A stretch of DNA of 64,000 nt, taken from the NCBI GenBank assembly GCA_963700475.1, contig CAVOXR010000014.1:124001-188000 (forward strand), written 5' to 3'. Positions 42,065 through 54,595 of this stretch are shown piece after piece. Origin of the DNA: Prado023 sp963700475. GTDB lineage: Bacteria; Actinomycetota; Actinomycetes; S36-B12; CAIYMF01. Positions within the stretch are counted from its first letter, which is position 1; every line of letters starts with the position of its first letter. The notes under the pieces are model-generated. The model worked only from the letters and a program-made list of their open reading frames with translations. It was not told the origin of the DNA and did not search any database. A program made the translations under genes and the position numbers.

Positions 42065-43420
42065 ATGTCCGAGCCCACCCCCGCCACGGATCCCGCAGCC
42101 GGAGCACGCGCCTACGAGCTCGACCGGGCCCACGTCTTCCACTCGTGGTCGGCGCAGGCACCCCTGGCCCCCATGACGTTCGCGGGCGGATCCGGCTCCT
42201 GGGTGTGGGACTACGAGGGCAACCGGTACCTGGACTTCTCCAGCCAGCTGGTCAACACCAACATCGGCCACCAGCACCCCAAGGTGATCGCCGCGATCCA
42301 GGAGCAGGCGGGGATCCTCGCCACGATCGCTCCCCAGCACGCCAACGCTGCCCGCAGCGAGGCCGCCCGGCTGATCTGCGAGCTGGCCCCCGCGAGCATG
42401 AACAAGGTGTTCTTCACCAATGGTGGCGCGGACGCCAACGAGAACGCGATCCGGATGGCCCGCCTGCACACCGGCCGCCGCAAGGTCATGAGCTTCTACC
42501 GCTCGTACCACGGCAACACCGGGTCAGCGATCGTCGCGACCGGCGACCCGCGCCGCTGGCCCAACGAGTTCGCCGACGACCACGTGCACTTCTTCGGCCC
42601 CTACCCCTACCGGTCGCACTTCTGGGCGACGAGCCCGGAGCAGGAGTCGCAGCGGGCGCTGGAGCACCTCGCCGATGTCATCCGGTTCGAGGGCCCCGGC
42701 ACGATCGCGGCGATCCTGATTGAGACCGTGGTGGGCACCGCGGGCGTCCTGATCCCCCCGCCGGGCTACCTCGAGGGCGTCCGCGCGCTGTGCGACGAGC
42801 ACGGGATCATGCTGATCCTCGACGAGGTCATGGCCGGGTTCGGCCGCACTGGCAGGTGGTTCGCGTTCGACCACTTCGATGTCCGCCCCGACCTGGTGAC
42901 CTTCGCCAAGGGCTCGAACTCGGGGTACGTGCCGGTCGGCGGTGTGATCATCTCCGACGACATCGCCGCGACCTTCGACAACCGCGTGTTCCCCGGCGGC
43001 CTGACCTACTCCGGACACCCACTGGCCGCCGCATCGATCGTCGCGAGCATCACCGCCATGCGCGAGGAGGGCATCGTCGAGAACGCCGCCCGCATCGGCA
43101 CTGACGTGCTCGGCCCCGGCTTGGCCGAGCTCGCCGCGAAGCACCCGGTGATCGGCGAGGTCCGCGGACTGGGGGTGTTCTGGGCACTTGACCTCGTGAG
43201 CAACCGCGAGACCCGGGCGATGCTGGCCCCCTATGGCGGCACCTCCGAGGCGATGACCGTCCTGGTGGCCGAGGCGAAGAAGCGCGGCCTGCTGCCCTTC
43301 ACGAACTTCAACCGCCTGCACGTCGTGCCCCCCTGCACGGTCACCGACGAGGAGGCCCGCACGGGCCTGGCGATCCTCGATGAGGTGCTCACAGAGGTCG
43401 ACCGCTACTACGAGGGCTGA
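42065..43420 (+). CDS. Class III aminotransferase
   Basis: PLP-dependent omega-type aminotransferase of 451 residues. Visible: FFTNGGADANENAIRMARLH (PLP phosphate), YRSYHGNTGSA (stacking His), LILDEVMAGFGRTG (Asp to pyridine N) and VTFAKGSNSGYVPVGGVI with the Schiff-base Lys, then GLTYSGHPLAAA. Sequence flavour is near taurine-pyruvate and beta-alanine-pyruvate aminotransferases, but the amino donor is not certain. ATG 42065 follows AAGGAG; TAAAAT (42025-42030) is the likely -10. Confidence 0.9.
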   Translation: MSEPTPATDPAAGARAYELDRAHVFHSWSAQAPLAPMTFAGGSGSWVWDYEGNRYLDFSSQLVNTNIGHQHPKVIAAIQEQAGILATIAPQHANAARSEAARLICELAPASMNKVFFTNGGADANENAIRMARLHTGRRKVMSFYRSYHGNTGSAIVATGDPRRWPNEFADDHVHFFGPYPYRSHFWATSPEQESQRALEHLADVIRFEGPGTIAAILIETVVGTAGVLIPPPGYLEGVRALCDEHGIMLILDEVMAGFGRTGRWFAFDHFDVRPDLVTFAKGSNSGYVPVGGVIISDDIAATFDNRVFPGGLTYSGHPLAAASIVASITAMREEGIVENAARIGTDVLGPGLAELAAKHPVIGEVRGLGVFWALDLVSNRETRAMLAPYGGTSEAMTVLVAEAKKRGLLPFTNFNRLHVVPPCTVTDEEARTGLAILDEVLTEVDRYYEG

Positions 43421-43480
43421 GCGCCCGCACCGCCTGCGGGCCCCGCCACGGCAGCCCGACCGAACCGCCAGAAATGCGCG

Positions 43481-43545
43481 GGACTCAGCGTGCGGCCGGG
43501 CAGCGTGCGGCCGGTGCAGGGTGCCGGACTCAGCGTGCGGCCGGG
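43481..43545. repeat. Direct repeat cluster, unit CAGCGTGCGGCCGG
   Basis: GGACTCAGCGTGCGGCCGGG occurs twice without mismatch (43481-43500 and 43526-43545), and a shorter copy CAGCGTGCGGCCGG (43501-43514) lies between them. It occupies the 211-bp gap between the aminotransferase and a small unknown gene. Confidence 0.8.
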
Positions 43546-43631
43546 GACGGCGGCGGGGTGGGGCGGGTGCGGCGCTGGACACGACAGCCACCGCTCGCGG
43601 CGGTCGCCCGCCAGCCCCTACCCTGAGCCCC

Positions 43632-44114
43632 ATGCCCTCCGACGACCTCGACGCCGCCGCCCTCGAACAGCAGGAACGGGCAGCCGACCGGGCCCAGGCC
43701 GTCGCCCTGTTCAACCATGCCTGGAGCCTGCTGGACCTCCCCGAGCGCACGCCGGCCGAGGACTTCGACCTGATCCACTGCACGCACGCCTCCCGCTGGC
43801 ACTGGGGCCGAGCGGGCGGTCCGCAGGAGTGGGCGATCGGCGAGTGGCAGTGCGCCCGTGCGTACGCAGTCCTGGGCCGCCCCGAGCCCGCCCTGGTGCA
43901 TGCGCAGCGCTGCCTGGACCTGTGCGAGGAGCACCAGCTCGACGGCTACATCGTGGCCTCAGCCCATGAGGCCCTCGCGCGGGCATACATGGTCCACGGC
44001 GACCTCAACGCCGCTCGGATCGAGCGCGACATCGCCACGGAGCTGGCCGCCGCCCTCGACGACGTCGATGACCGGGCCGTCGTCGAGGGCGACATCGCCA
44101 CGCTCGCCCTGTGA
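43632..44114 (+). CDS. Uncharacterised helical (TPR-like) protein
   Basis: A 160-residue soluble protein I do not recognise. It is mostly alpha-helical with two TPR-like helix pairs (EWAIGEWQCARAYAVLGRPE then PALVHAQRCLDLCEEHQLDG, and VASAHEALARAYMVHGDLNA), and a conserved-looking HCTHASRWHWGRAGGPQEWA block that might bind a ligand. ATG 43632 is 7 nt after TACCCT, so the mRNA is probably leaderless. Its stop overlaps the next gene start in GTGA. Confidence 0.7.
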   Translation: MPSDDLDAAALEQQERAADRAQAVALFNHAWSLLDLPERTPAEDFDLIHCTHASRWHWGRAGGPQEWAIGEWQCARAYAVLGRPEPALVHAQRCLDLCEEHQLDGYIVASAHEALARAYMVHGDLNAARIERDIATELAAALDDVDDRAVVEGDIATLAL

Positions 44115-45019
44115 GCGGCACGCGAGGATCACGTCGCACCCCGAGCCCGACCGCCCGAGCCCTGGCGACGGCGGGCGGCGCGCTCCTGCTCAGCGCATGC
44201 GGCCGGATTGACGAGCTGACCTACCAGCCCGAGACCACTCCCGCGCAGTGGTGCGACCAGCGCCCCTGCATCCAGGTCGGCGACACGGTGCTGAACGAAC
44301 CCCTCGGAACGTTCCTCGTGTTCCTGCTCGCCGGGCTGTGGGTCGCATCCGGCATCTACTTCCTGCGAACCCGCCGGGGCCAGCGCTCGCGCCAGTGGCT
44401 GGGTATCGCCCTGATCCTCGGGGGCGTCGGAGCGGCGCTCGCCGGCGTCAGCTACCAGGCCTTCAGCTACGAGCTCAAGTGCGCCGGACTCGACCTGTGC
44501 CGCCTCACGAACGGCTGGGAGGTGGGCTACAGCCTCACCCAGGCGTGCAGCGTCAGCGCCATGCTGATCGCCGTCGCCCACGCGTGCACGACCGATCGAC
44601 TGCGCCGGGGCCTGATCATCTACGCGGTGGCCAACGCGGCGGTCTACCTGGTCGTCACGATCGTCGGCGTGCTGCTTCCCAGCGCCACCCTTCTCTCCTT
44701 TGCGGTGCTGATGCTGTTCGCGCTCCCCGGGATCCTCCTGGTGATCGTGGTGGCTGGCCGCCGCTACCTCGCCACGCGCGATCCGATGGACCGCTCCCTG
44801 GTGATCGCTGCGGTGTTCCTGGTCCTGGTCCAGGTCGCGTACTTCGCCTACTACGCCGCCGGGGTCACCGCCGTCCTCTGGGACGACGGATCGGGCTTCT
44901 ACTTCTCCGAGAACGACGTCCTGCACATCGGGATGATCGTGTGGCTCTGGTACGTCGTGGCCGTCGTCGGCCGGCACCTGCGGGACGCCTCGACCGGGGC
45001 GGTGGGTGCCGACAGGTAA
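44111..45019 (+). CDS. Uncharacterised multi-pass membrane protein
   Basis: A 302-residue membrane protein, family not recognised. After a basic start, a hydrophobic stretch ending LLLSACGR looks like a lipoprotein signal; a short cysteine-containing external segment (WCDQRPCIQVGD) is followed by about seven helices with an internal loop SYELKCAGLDLCRLTNGWEVG. The helices near the C-terminus hold acidic and His residues (NDVLHIGMIVWLWYVVAVVG). Coupled to the preceding helical protein by a 4-bp overlap. purD follows after 9 bp but has its own -10 box. Confidence 0.7.
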   Translation: MSGTRGSRRTPSPTARALATAGGALLLSACGRIDELTYQPETTPAQWCDQRPCIQVGDTVLNEPLGTFLVFLLAGLWVASGIYFLRTRRGQRSRQWLGIALILGGVGAALAGVSYQAFSYELKCAGLDLCRLTNGWEVGYSLTQACSVSAMLIAVAHACTTDRLRRGLIIYAVANAAVYLVVTIVGVLLPSATLLSFAVLMLFALPGILLVIVVAGRRYLATRDPMDRSLVIAAVFLVLVQVAYFAYYAAGVTAVLWDDGSGFYFSENDVLHIGMIVWLWYVVAVVGRHLRDASTGAVGADR

Positions 45020-45028
45020 CCTGCGGGC

Positions 45029-46317
<1,289 letters not shown>

Positions 46318-46421
46318 CCGCGCTCGGCGCGCCCACCGCTCGTGGCGTGAACCATCGGAATCGGGTGCGCTGCCGGCGGACTGTGCTGCCGGGCTCCGAG
46401 GGGGGCTGCGACAATGGCGCC

Positions 46422-47840
46422 GTGACCACGATCCCCAACGTCCTGGCCCAGCGGTACGCCTCAGCGGAGATGGCCGCCCTGTGGTCCCCGGAGCACAAGG
46501 TCCGCCTCGAGCGCGACCTGTGGATCGCGGTCCTGCGCGCGCAGTCCGACCTCGGGATTCCGGTGCCCGACGGGACGGTCGAGGCGTACGAGGCGGTGCG
46601 CGACCAGGTCGACCTGGCATCCATCTCCGCGCGCGAGGAGGTGACCCGCCACGATGTGAAGGCCCGCATCGAGGAGTTCACCGACCTCGCCGGCACCGAG
46701 CACATCCACAAGGGGATGACCAGCCGGGACCTGACCGAGAACGTCGAGCAGATGCAGGTCCGCCTGTCGCTGCTGCTCGTTCGCGACCGGGTGGTGGCCA
46801 CCCTGGCCCGCCTCGGCGCCCTGGCTGCGCAGTACGCCGACCAGCCCCTGACCGGGCGCAGCCACAACGTCGCTGCCCAGACGACCACGCTGGGCAAGCG
46901 GTTCGCCTCTGCGGCCGAGGAGCTGATCGTCTCCTATGCCCGGCTCGAGGACCTGATCGAACGGTATCCACTGCGCGGGATCAAGGGCCCTGTGGGCACC
47001 GCCCAGGACATGCTCGACCTCCTCGACGGTGACGCGAGCCGCCTGGCCGAGCTCGAGCAGCGGGTCGCGGCACACCTGGGCTTCACCGAGGTGCTGGACT
47101 CGGTCGGCCAGATCTATCCCCGCTCCCTGGACCACGACGTGCTCTCCGCACTCGTCCAGGTCGCTGCCGGACCGTCGAGCCTGGCCACGACGATCCGGCT
47201 GATGGCCGGCAACGAGCTGGTGACCGAGGGATTCAAGGAGGGCCAGGTCGGGTCCTCGGCGATGCCGCACAAGATGAACTCGCGCTCGTGCGAGCGGGTC
47301 AACGGGCTCACCGTGATCCTGCGGGGCTACGCCTCCATGGGCGCGGAGCTGGCCGGTGCCCAGTGGAACGAGGGCGACGTCTTCTGCTCCGTCGTGCGTC
47401 GGGTGGCACTGCCCGATGCCTTCTTCGCGATCGACGGGCTCTTCGAGACGTTCCTCACGGTGCTCGACGAGTTCGGCGCCTTCCCCGCCGTGATCGAGGC
47501 CGAGCTGCGCCGATACCTGCCCTTCCTGGCGACGACCAAGATCCTGATGGCGGCCGTGCGCGCCGGCGTCGGCCGCGAGACGGCGCACGAGGTCATCAAG
47601 ACCCACGCGGTGGCCGTCGCCCTGGACATGCGCCGCGGCCAGGCCATGAACGACCTGTTCGACCGGCTGGCCGCAGATGGACGGCTGGGGCTGGACCGCG
47701 CTGCCCTGGAGGCCCTGGTCGCCGAGCCGATCGAGTTCACGGGCGCCGCCCGCGACCAGGTTGCGCGCGTCGTCGACCGGATCGAGGTCATCGCCGCGCA
47801 GCATCCCAGTGGCCGCCACCTACACCCCGGGGGCGATCCT

Positions 47841-47844
<4 letters not shown>
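46422..47844 (+). CDS. purB: Adenylosuccinate lyase (apparent frameshift at C-terminus)
   Basis: Cleaves SAICAR and adenylosuccinate; fumarase/aspartase superfamily, 473 residues after correction. Present: VEQMQVRLSLLLVRDRVV, the TGRSHNVAAQTTTLGKRFA catalytic-His region and the signature GSSAMPHKMNSRSCE. As given, the frame has no stop and runs into purC. Removing one C at 47805-47807 restores HPVAATYTPGAIL and a stop at 47842-47844, the normal actinobacterial ending. GTG 46422 lies 6 nt after GACAAT. Overlaps purC by 4 bp. Confidence 0.94.
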
Positions 47845-48770
<926 letters not shown>

Positions 48771-48808
48771 CCACCGACCCACCCGCCAGACGCCCGATAG
48801 GTCACAGA

Positions 48809-48905
48809 CCGCGCGTTCCGCGCCATCCGGACCACCGCCAGCGCGTTCCGCGCCGCATGCGGCCGGGAACGCGCACCCCGCATCGGAGATGGCGGGGAAT
48901 GCGCG
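48809..48905. repeat. Nested inverted repeats between purC and the PTS gene
   Basis: GCGCGTTCC (48841-48849) pairs with GGAACGCGC (48866-48874) around the palindrome CCGCATGCGG. A near copy GCGCGTTCCGCGCC starts at 48811 and has an imperfect inverted partner (GATGGCGGGGAATGCGCGG) at about 48887-48905. The two flanking genes converge here, so a bidirectional terminator role is possible. Confidence 0.65.
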
Positions 48906-48989
48906 GCCTGGACACGGTCACGGCGAGAGGCCGCCCCTCGACGGGACGGCCTCCGCGGTGGTGCGTGTTCAGTTGTGTGGCGGTGACAG

Positions 48990-50267
<1,278 letters not shown>

Positions 50268-50334
50268 AGCGCTACCTCCTCACTCGGGGACGATCCCGTC
50301 GCGGCGCCAACGTAGCACCGGCCACTGCTGCAAC

Positions 50335-50366
50335 ATCTGTTCACAGGAACAACACGCGCAACAGAT
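50335..50366. promoter_or_regulatory. Candidate operator upstream of the EIIC gene
   Basis: TGTTC-ACAG-GAACA (50338-50351) forms a small palindrome inside a larger inverted pair ATCTGTT (50335-50341) and AACAGAT (50360-50366), about 70 bp before the EIIC start in a 243-bp gap. It does not match the DasR (GntR) box I know for N-acetylglucosamine genes. Regulator unknown. Confidence 0.35.
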
Positions 50367-50510
50367 TCCTGCCGGTCCCCGTGCCTGGCGGTTCGACCCA
50401 TCACCTACTTGCGGAAACACCGATGCGCTGCCGGAGGACCCCTCCCCCGACAGCGCATCCGTGCACAGTTCCATCCCTCACCGCGCGCACGCGCCCCGCG
50501 CGGTCACCTC

Positions 50511-52199
50511 CTACAGCCCGAGCTCAGCGAGCTTGGGCAGGGCTGCCCGCGCCGCCGCCTTGGCCGCCGGGGCGTCCACCGCGTCGCTGGCCGCCGCTGC
50601 TGCGGCCTTGCACTCGTCGAGCGTGTGGGCAGCCAGAGCCGCGCGCACGCCCGGCAGGGAGCCGGCCGACATCGACAACGTGTTGACACCGAGCCCGACC
50701 AGGACACAGCCGAGCGCCGGATCGGAGGCCGCCTCACCACAGACACCCGTGGGGATGCCGTTGGCCTGGCCGCCCCTGACCGTCGCCGCCACGAGGTCGA
50801 GGATGGCCGGCTGCCACGCGTCCTGCAGCCGCGCCACGGACCCGATCTGGCGATCGGCCGCGAACGTGTACTGCGTCAGGTCGTTGCTTCCGATGGAGAA
50901 GAACTCCGCCACCTGGCCCAGGTGCCGCGAGCGCAGTGCGGCAGCGGGGATCTCGACCATCGTGCCGATCTTGGCGTGCAGGCCCGCCTTCTTGCAGGCC
51001 TCCTTGAACCACCGCGCCTCGTAGACGTCGGCCACCATCGGTGCCATCACCCACAGCTCGGCGTCCAGGCCCTGGGCGGCCCTGGCCAGCGCGTGCAACT
51101 GGGTGTGCATGATGTCCGGTGCCTGCATGCAGATGCGCAGGCCCCGCACGCCCATCGCCGGGTTCGGCTCCTCGCCGAACGGCAGGAACGGCAGCGGCTT
51201 GTCAGCGCCGGCGTCCAATGTGCGGACGACGACCTTCTTGCCCGGGAACGCCTCGAGCACGGCGCGGTACAGGCCGTACTGCTCGTCCTCGCTGGGTGCG
51301 TCCGTGCGGTCCAGGAACAGCAGCTCGCTGCGGAACAGCCCGACGCCCTCGGCGCCGTTGGCCACCGCACCGGCCACGTCCTCCTGGCCGCCGATGTTGG
51401 CCAGCAACGGGACCGCATACCCGTCAGCCGTCGCGCCGGGGGCGTTGCCCACGGCGGCCAGCGCCGCGCGTCGCTTCTCGTCCCTGCCGGCCAGCTCCGC
51501 GACCATCTCGACAGGCGGGTCGATGACGACCTTGCCCGAGGATCCGTCCACCATGACGTAGGTGCCCGGCGCCAGCTCGCGCACGCCCGGGCAGCCGACC
51601 ACGGCGGGGATGCCGAGGTTGCGCGCCAGGATCGATGTGTGCGAGGTCGGGCCGCCCTCCTGCGTGGCGAACGCCAGGACCATCGACTTGTCGATGAGCG
51701 CGGTGTCGGCCGGGGCCAGGTCCATCGCGACCAGGATGCTGGGCTCCTTGAGCTCGGGGATGCCGGGGGCCGGCACGTCCAGCAGCAGGGCCACGGTCCG
51801 GTTGCGGATGTCGTCGAGGTCGGTCACGCGGGCGGCGAAGTACTCGCCGAGCGTGAGGAGCACCTCGCGGGTGGCACCGAACGCGTCGTAGGCCGCGCGG
51901 GCGGCGTTCGAGCCGGCATCGGTGCGCTGCTTGATGCCGACGGCGAGGTCGGGATCGCGGGCCATCATGGCCTGGGCCTCGAGCACGTGCTGCGCCTCGC
52001 CACCGGCCCGCTGGCCGCGGTCCTCGAGGTCGGCCGCGACATCCTCCAGCGCCTTGGCGGCCGCCGCGAACTCCTCCTCGGCGGTCCCCGTCCCCGGGCC
52101 CTGCTTGGGCTCGGGGACGGAGTCCACGACGCGCACGACCGGTCCGGCACCCACGCCGGGGCTGACCCCGACGCCCGTCAGGGTCGTCAGGTCAGGCAT
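50511..52199 (-). CDS. ptsI: PTS enzyme I (phosphoenolpyruvate-protein phosphotransferase)
   Basis: Takes phosphate from PEP and passes it to HPr; 562 residues. The phospho-His domain has GGPTSHTSILARNLGIPAVV with His187; the PEP-binding barrel shows RTLDAGADKPLPFL, GVRGLRICM, MVEIPAAALRS and FFSIGSNDLTQYTFAADR, with the conserved GVCGEAASDP near the end. The ATG 52199 overlaps the HPr gene by 8 bp, so ptsH and ptsI are coupled. Confidence 0.96.
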   Translation of the reverse strand: MPDLTTLTGVGVSPGVGAGPVVRVVDSVPEPKQGPGTGTAEEEFAAAAKALEDVAADLEDRGQRAGGEAQHVLEAQAMMARDPDLAVGIKQRTDAGSNAARAAYDAFGATREVLLTLGEYFAARVTDLDDIRNRTVALLLDVPAPGIPELKEPSILVAMDLAPADTALIDKSMVLAFATQEGGPTSHTSILARNLGIPAVVGCPGVRELAPGTYVMVDGSSGKVVIDPPVEMVAELAGRDEKRRAALAAVGNAPGATADGYAVPLLANIGGQEDVAGAVANGAEGVGLFRSELLFLDRTDAPSEDEQYGLYRAVLEAFPGKKVVVRTLDAGADKPLPFLPFGEEPNPAMGVRGLRICMQAPDIMHTQLHALARAAQGLDAELWVMAPMVADVYEARWFKEACKKAGLHAKIGTMVEIPAAALRSRHLGQVAEFFSIGSNDLTQYTFAADRQIGSVARLQDAWQPAILDLVAATVRGGQANGIPTGVCGEAASDPALGCVLVGLGVNTLSMSAGSLPGVRAALAAHTLDECKAAAAAASDAVDAPAAKAAARAALPKLAELGL

Positions 52200-52464
52200 G
52201 GCCACCCTCAGGGGTCTCCAGGATCTCCTTGAGACCAGCCAGCAACTCGTCTGCGCCATCACCCTCCGCGGTGACGACCATCTCCTCGCCCGCCTTCGCG
52301 CCGAGGCCCATCACGCCCAGGATGCTCTTGGCGTTGACGCCGGGCTCGCCGGGACGCCCGATGGTCACGTCGCAGGACGACTTGGCAGCCGCGCCGACGA
52401 AGAGCGCCGCGGGACGGGCGTGCAGCCCGACGCCGGGGGGAAGGACAACGGTGATTTCAGCCAC
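52192..52464 (-). CDS. ptsH: PTS phosphocarrier HPr
   Basis: A 90-residue HPr. GLHARPAALFV carries the phospho-accepting His15 with its conserved Arg and Pro; VNAKSILGVMGLGAKAG holds Ser47, the position of regulatory phosphorylation in Gram-positive HPr. GTG 52464 is the start; its ribosome site is a GAGAGG 7-8 nt upstream. Lies 71 bp after the EIIA gene and overlaps ptsI. Confidence 0.95.
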   Translation of the reverse strand: MAEITVVLPPGVGLHARPAALFVGAAAKSSCDVTIGRPGEPGVNAKSILGVMGLGAKAGEEMVVTAEGDGADELLAGLKEILETPEGGHA

Positions 52465-52535
52465 GATCAAACACCTCTCAGTTTGTGCTTTGTCAGCAGC
52501 CCTCGCGGGCGGGTTGTCGGTTGGTGCGCGTCCGG

Positions 52536-52988
52536 TCAGGCGATCTCGAAGACGGCGGTGCCGGCCTCGACCATCTGGCCGTCGGGGACGAGCTGGGTGA
52601 TCTGGCCGGCTTCGGCCTGGATCGCGATCAGCGGGGTGATCACCGGAAGGCCACCGGCCTCGATGACCGAGGGGTCCCACTCGATGACCGGCTCGCCGGC
52701 CACAACGGTGTCGCCCTTGGCCTTGAGCAGAGTGAAGCCCTCGCCGTTGAGCTGGACGGTCTCCAGGCCAAGGTGGACCAGGATCGAGTAGCCGTCGGCC
52801 TCGATGCCCATGGCGTGCGGGAACAGGCTGGCGATGGTGCCCGAGATCGGCGCGACGGCAACGACCGGGCCACGCGGCGGATCGATGGCGAGACCGGGGC
52901 CGAGCATCGCCTCGGCGAACATGGGATCGGGGACCTCGGTGAGGTTCGCGACCCGACCGGGCATGGGGGACAGGACCTGCAGTGCCAC
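52536..52988 (-). CDS. crr: PTS EIIA, glucose (Crr) type
   Basis: A 150-residue single-domain EIIA. It opens LSPMPGRVANLTEVPDPMFA, with the SPMPG-type loop of Crr proteins, and has the two active-site histidines His58 (LFPHAMGIE) and His72 (ILVHLGLETVQLNG), 14 residues apart as in the family; His72 accepts phosphate from HPr. Ends VEAGTAVFEI. Located between the EIIB gene and ptsH, in the order EIIB, EIIA, HPr, EI on the minus strand. Confidence 0.94.
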   Translation of the reverse strand: MALQVLSPMPGRVANLTEVPDPMFAEAMLGPGLAIDPPRGPVVAVAPISGTIASLFPHAMGIEADGYSILVHLGLETVQLNGEGFTLLKAKGDTVVAGEPVIEWDPSVIEAGGLPVITPLIAIQAEAGQITQLVPDGQMVEAGTAVFEIA

Positions 52989-53000
52989 GTTGACGCTCCC

Positions 53001-53234
53001 TTATTCGATGATGTCGTTGATGTCCATGGCCAGGCCGTCGGCCTCGCCACCCACGATGACCTGGAGGACCGAGCCGGCCGACAGCACGCCGAACGCACCA
53101 GCGGCCTTGAGCGCCTTCTCGTTGACCAGCGACGGATCGTTGACGACCGTGCGCAGACGGGTCGCGCAGGCCTCGATCTCCTCGATGTTGTCCGCCCCAC
53201 CCAGGGCTTCGATGATGTCCTCAGCCTTGCCCAT
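53001..53234 (-). CDS. PTS EIIB, glucose/N-acetylglucosamine type
   Basis: A 77-residue free-standing EIIB. EDIIEALGGADNIEEIEACATRLR holds (in part) the phosphorylated Cys23, followed by the TRLR motif; the end VIVGGEADGLAMDIND is typical of the family. It would pass phosphate from EIIA to sugar bound by the EIIC encoded at 49-50 kb. A GGAGG site precedes the ATG. First gene of the EIIB-EIIA-HPr-EI cluster, so the promoter is likely in 53235-53333. Confidence 0.93.
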   Translation of the reverse strand: MGKAEDIIEALGGADNIEEIEACATRLRTVVNDPSLVNEKALKAAGAFGVLSAGSVLQVIVGGEADGLAMDINDIIE

Positions 53235-53333
53235 GCTTCCTCCGATTCGTGTGTGGGGCGTCCGCGCCCCGGCGTGGGGCCAGTCTGCCCCCTCCCTCCT
53301 GCCGATGTCCTGACAACGGGGAGGGCCCGGCGA

Positions 53334-54360
53334 TCACCTGCCCGAAGTGGCCAGCAACTGGTCGATCGCGCCGTGGACCTCGACCCCCGCGCACTGCCCG
53401 ACGCCCTCGAAACGGGTCCGTCCGGAGGCGTCCGCGAGCCTGACCTCCAGCGTCCCGTCGAGGGTCTCGGCCACGCGCTGGTGCATCTCGGTGCGGACCG
53501 GCGAGTGCAGCAGGCCCGTGGTCCGCCCACCGATCGTGGCGGTGAGATCGAGGCGGTCGCCACCAGGGGACTCCAGCGACCAGCGCACCTCCTGGTCGTC
53601 GACGACCAGGTCGACGGTCCGGGCGCGTGTGTAGCTGGTGAACCGGTGGAGGCCGGCGTCGCGGCCCTCAGGCAGGTGCAGGGCAACCAGGTCGCCGCGG
53701 AAGGCCGCGCTGCGCCAGGGGATGAGGGCGGTGGAGGCGACCAGGCTCACGCCGGTCTCCTCGAAGTGGTTGGACTGCATCCACACGTACGCCTTGGGGA
53801 AGGCCGTGCCCCAGTCCTTCTCCAGGTAGCCGCGGCCGCCGGCGAGATCCACCCGCCCGGCGCCGGTGTCGATCCAGCCACCGAGGGCATGGTCGAGGCT
53901 CACGACACCGTGGTAGCACTCCATCGTGGGCACCCACGCGTACCAGCCCATCGCGCCGGGCTCCCGGACGGTCACCGGCCATTGGGCGCCGGGGCCGAAG
54001 CGCACGTCTGCCGACAGTCCGGGGAGATCCACGACGATGCCCTCCGCGCTGAACCTGTTCGCCCCCACGCGGACGTCGAAGCTGCCGGGTGTTCGCCCGG
54101 AAGTCCGACAGCGGGAACCGGTGGTAGGCGGTGGCGCCCGTGATGCCATCCAGCACCTGGACGAAGGCCTCGGCGATCGAGCCGTCCTCGGACAGGAACA
54201 TCCCCGGGATGACCGCCAACCGCGTGCTGCGGTCGGCGTTCACCAGCTTGACGTACCACCCCTCGAAGAACGACTTGCCGAGGCGGCCACGGGCATGGGT
54301 GCGCAGGGCCCCTGCACCGTTGAATCCGGCGGGGCTCATGATCGAGGCGGGGCTCTGCAT
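53334..54360 (-). CDS. Tocopherol-cyclase-like family protein (apparent frameshift)
   Basis: A 341-residue protein resembling the tocopherol cyclase family (Pfam Tocopherol_cycl). Marks are SFFEGWYVKLVNADR and AVIPGMFLSEDG near the N-terminus, YHRFPLSDFRAN, then YLEKDWGTAFPKAYVWMQSN and FRGDLVALHL. Actinobacteria do not usually make tocopherol, so the function is open. The frame shifts at 54087-54089; without one base the junction reads FRANTGSFDVRVGANRF. ATG 54360 is preferred; a downstream ATG (MSPAGF) is possible. Confidence 0.78.
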
Positions 54361-54595
54361 GGACCCCACCCCACCAGCAGTCGGCACCGGGCACAACCGG
54401 AGCCCGGTCCCACGGGCTCCCACGAGCGCGCCGGTTCCGGTTCCCGAGTGACCGATCAGGCCCTCCCACGGCCTGGCCGAGGGCCCTGCCCGGGCGGGAA
54501 GCCGGTCCGAGGGACCTCCGGGCGGGACATAGGCTTGCCCCCTACGACAGGACGCCCGTGGGTGCGCAGGCACCGGGGCGCAGGAGGTGAACCCC

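Noticed and set aside
50335..50366. DasR/NagR (GntR-type) operator before the EIIC gene.
   Set aside because: The sequence does not match the ACTGGTCTAGACCAGT-like box; kept only as an unnamed candidate operator.
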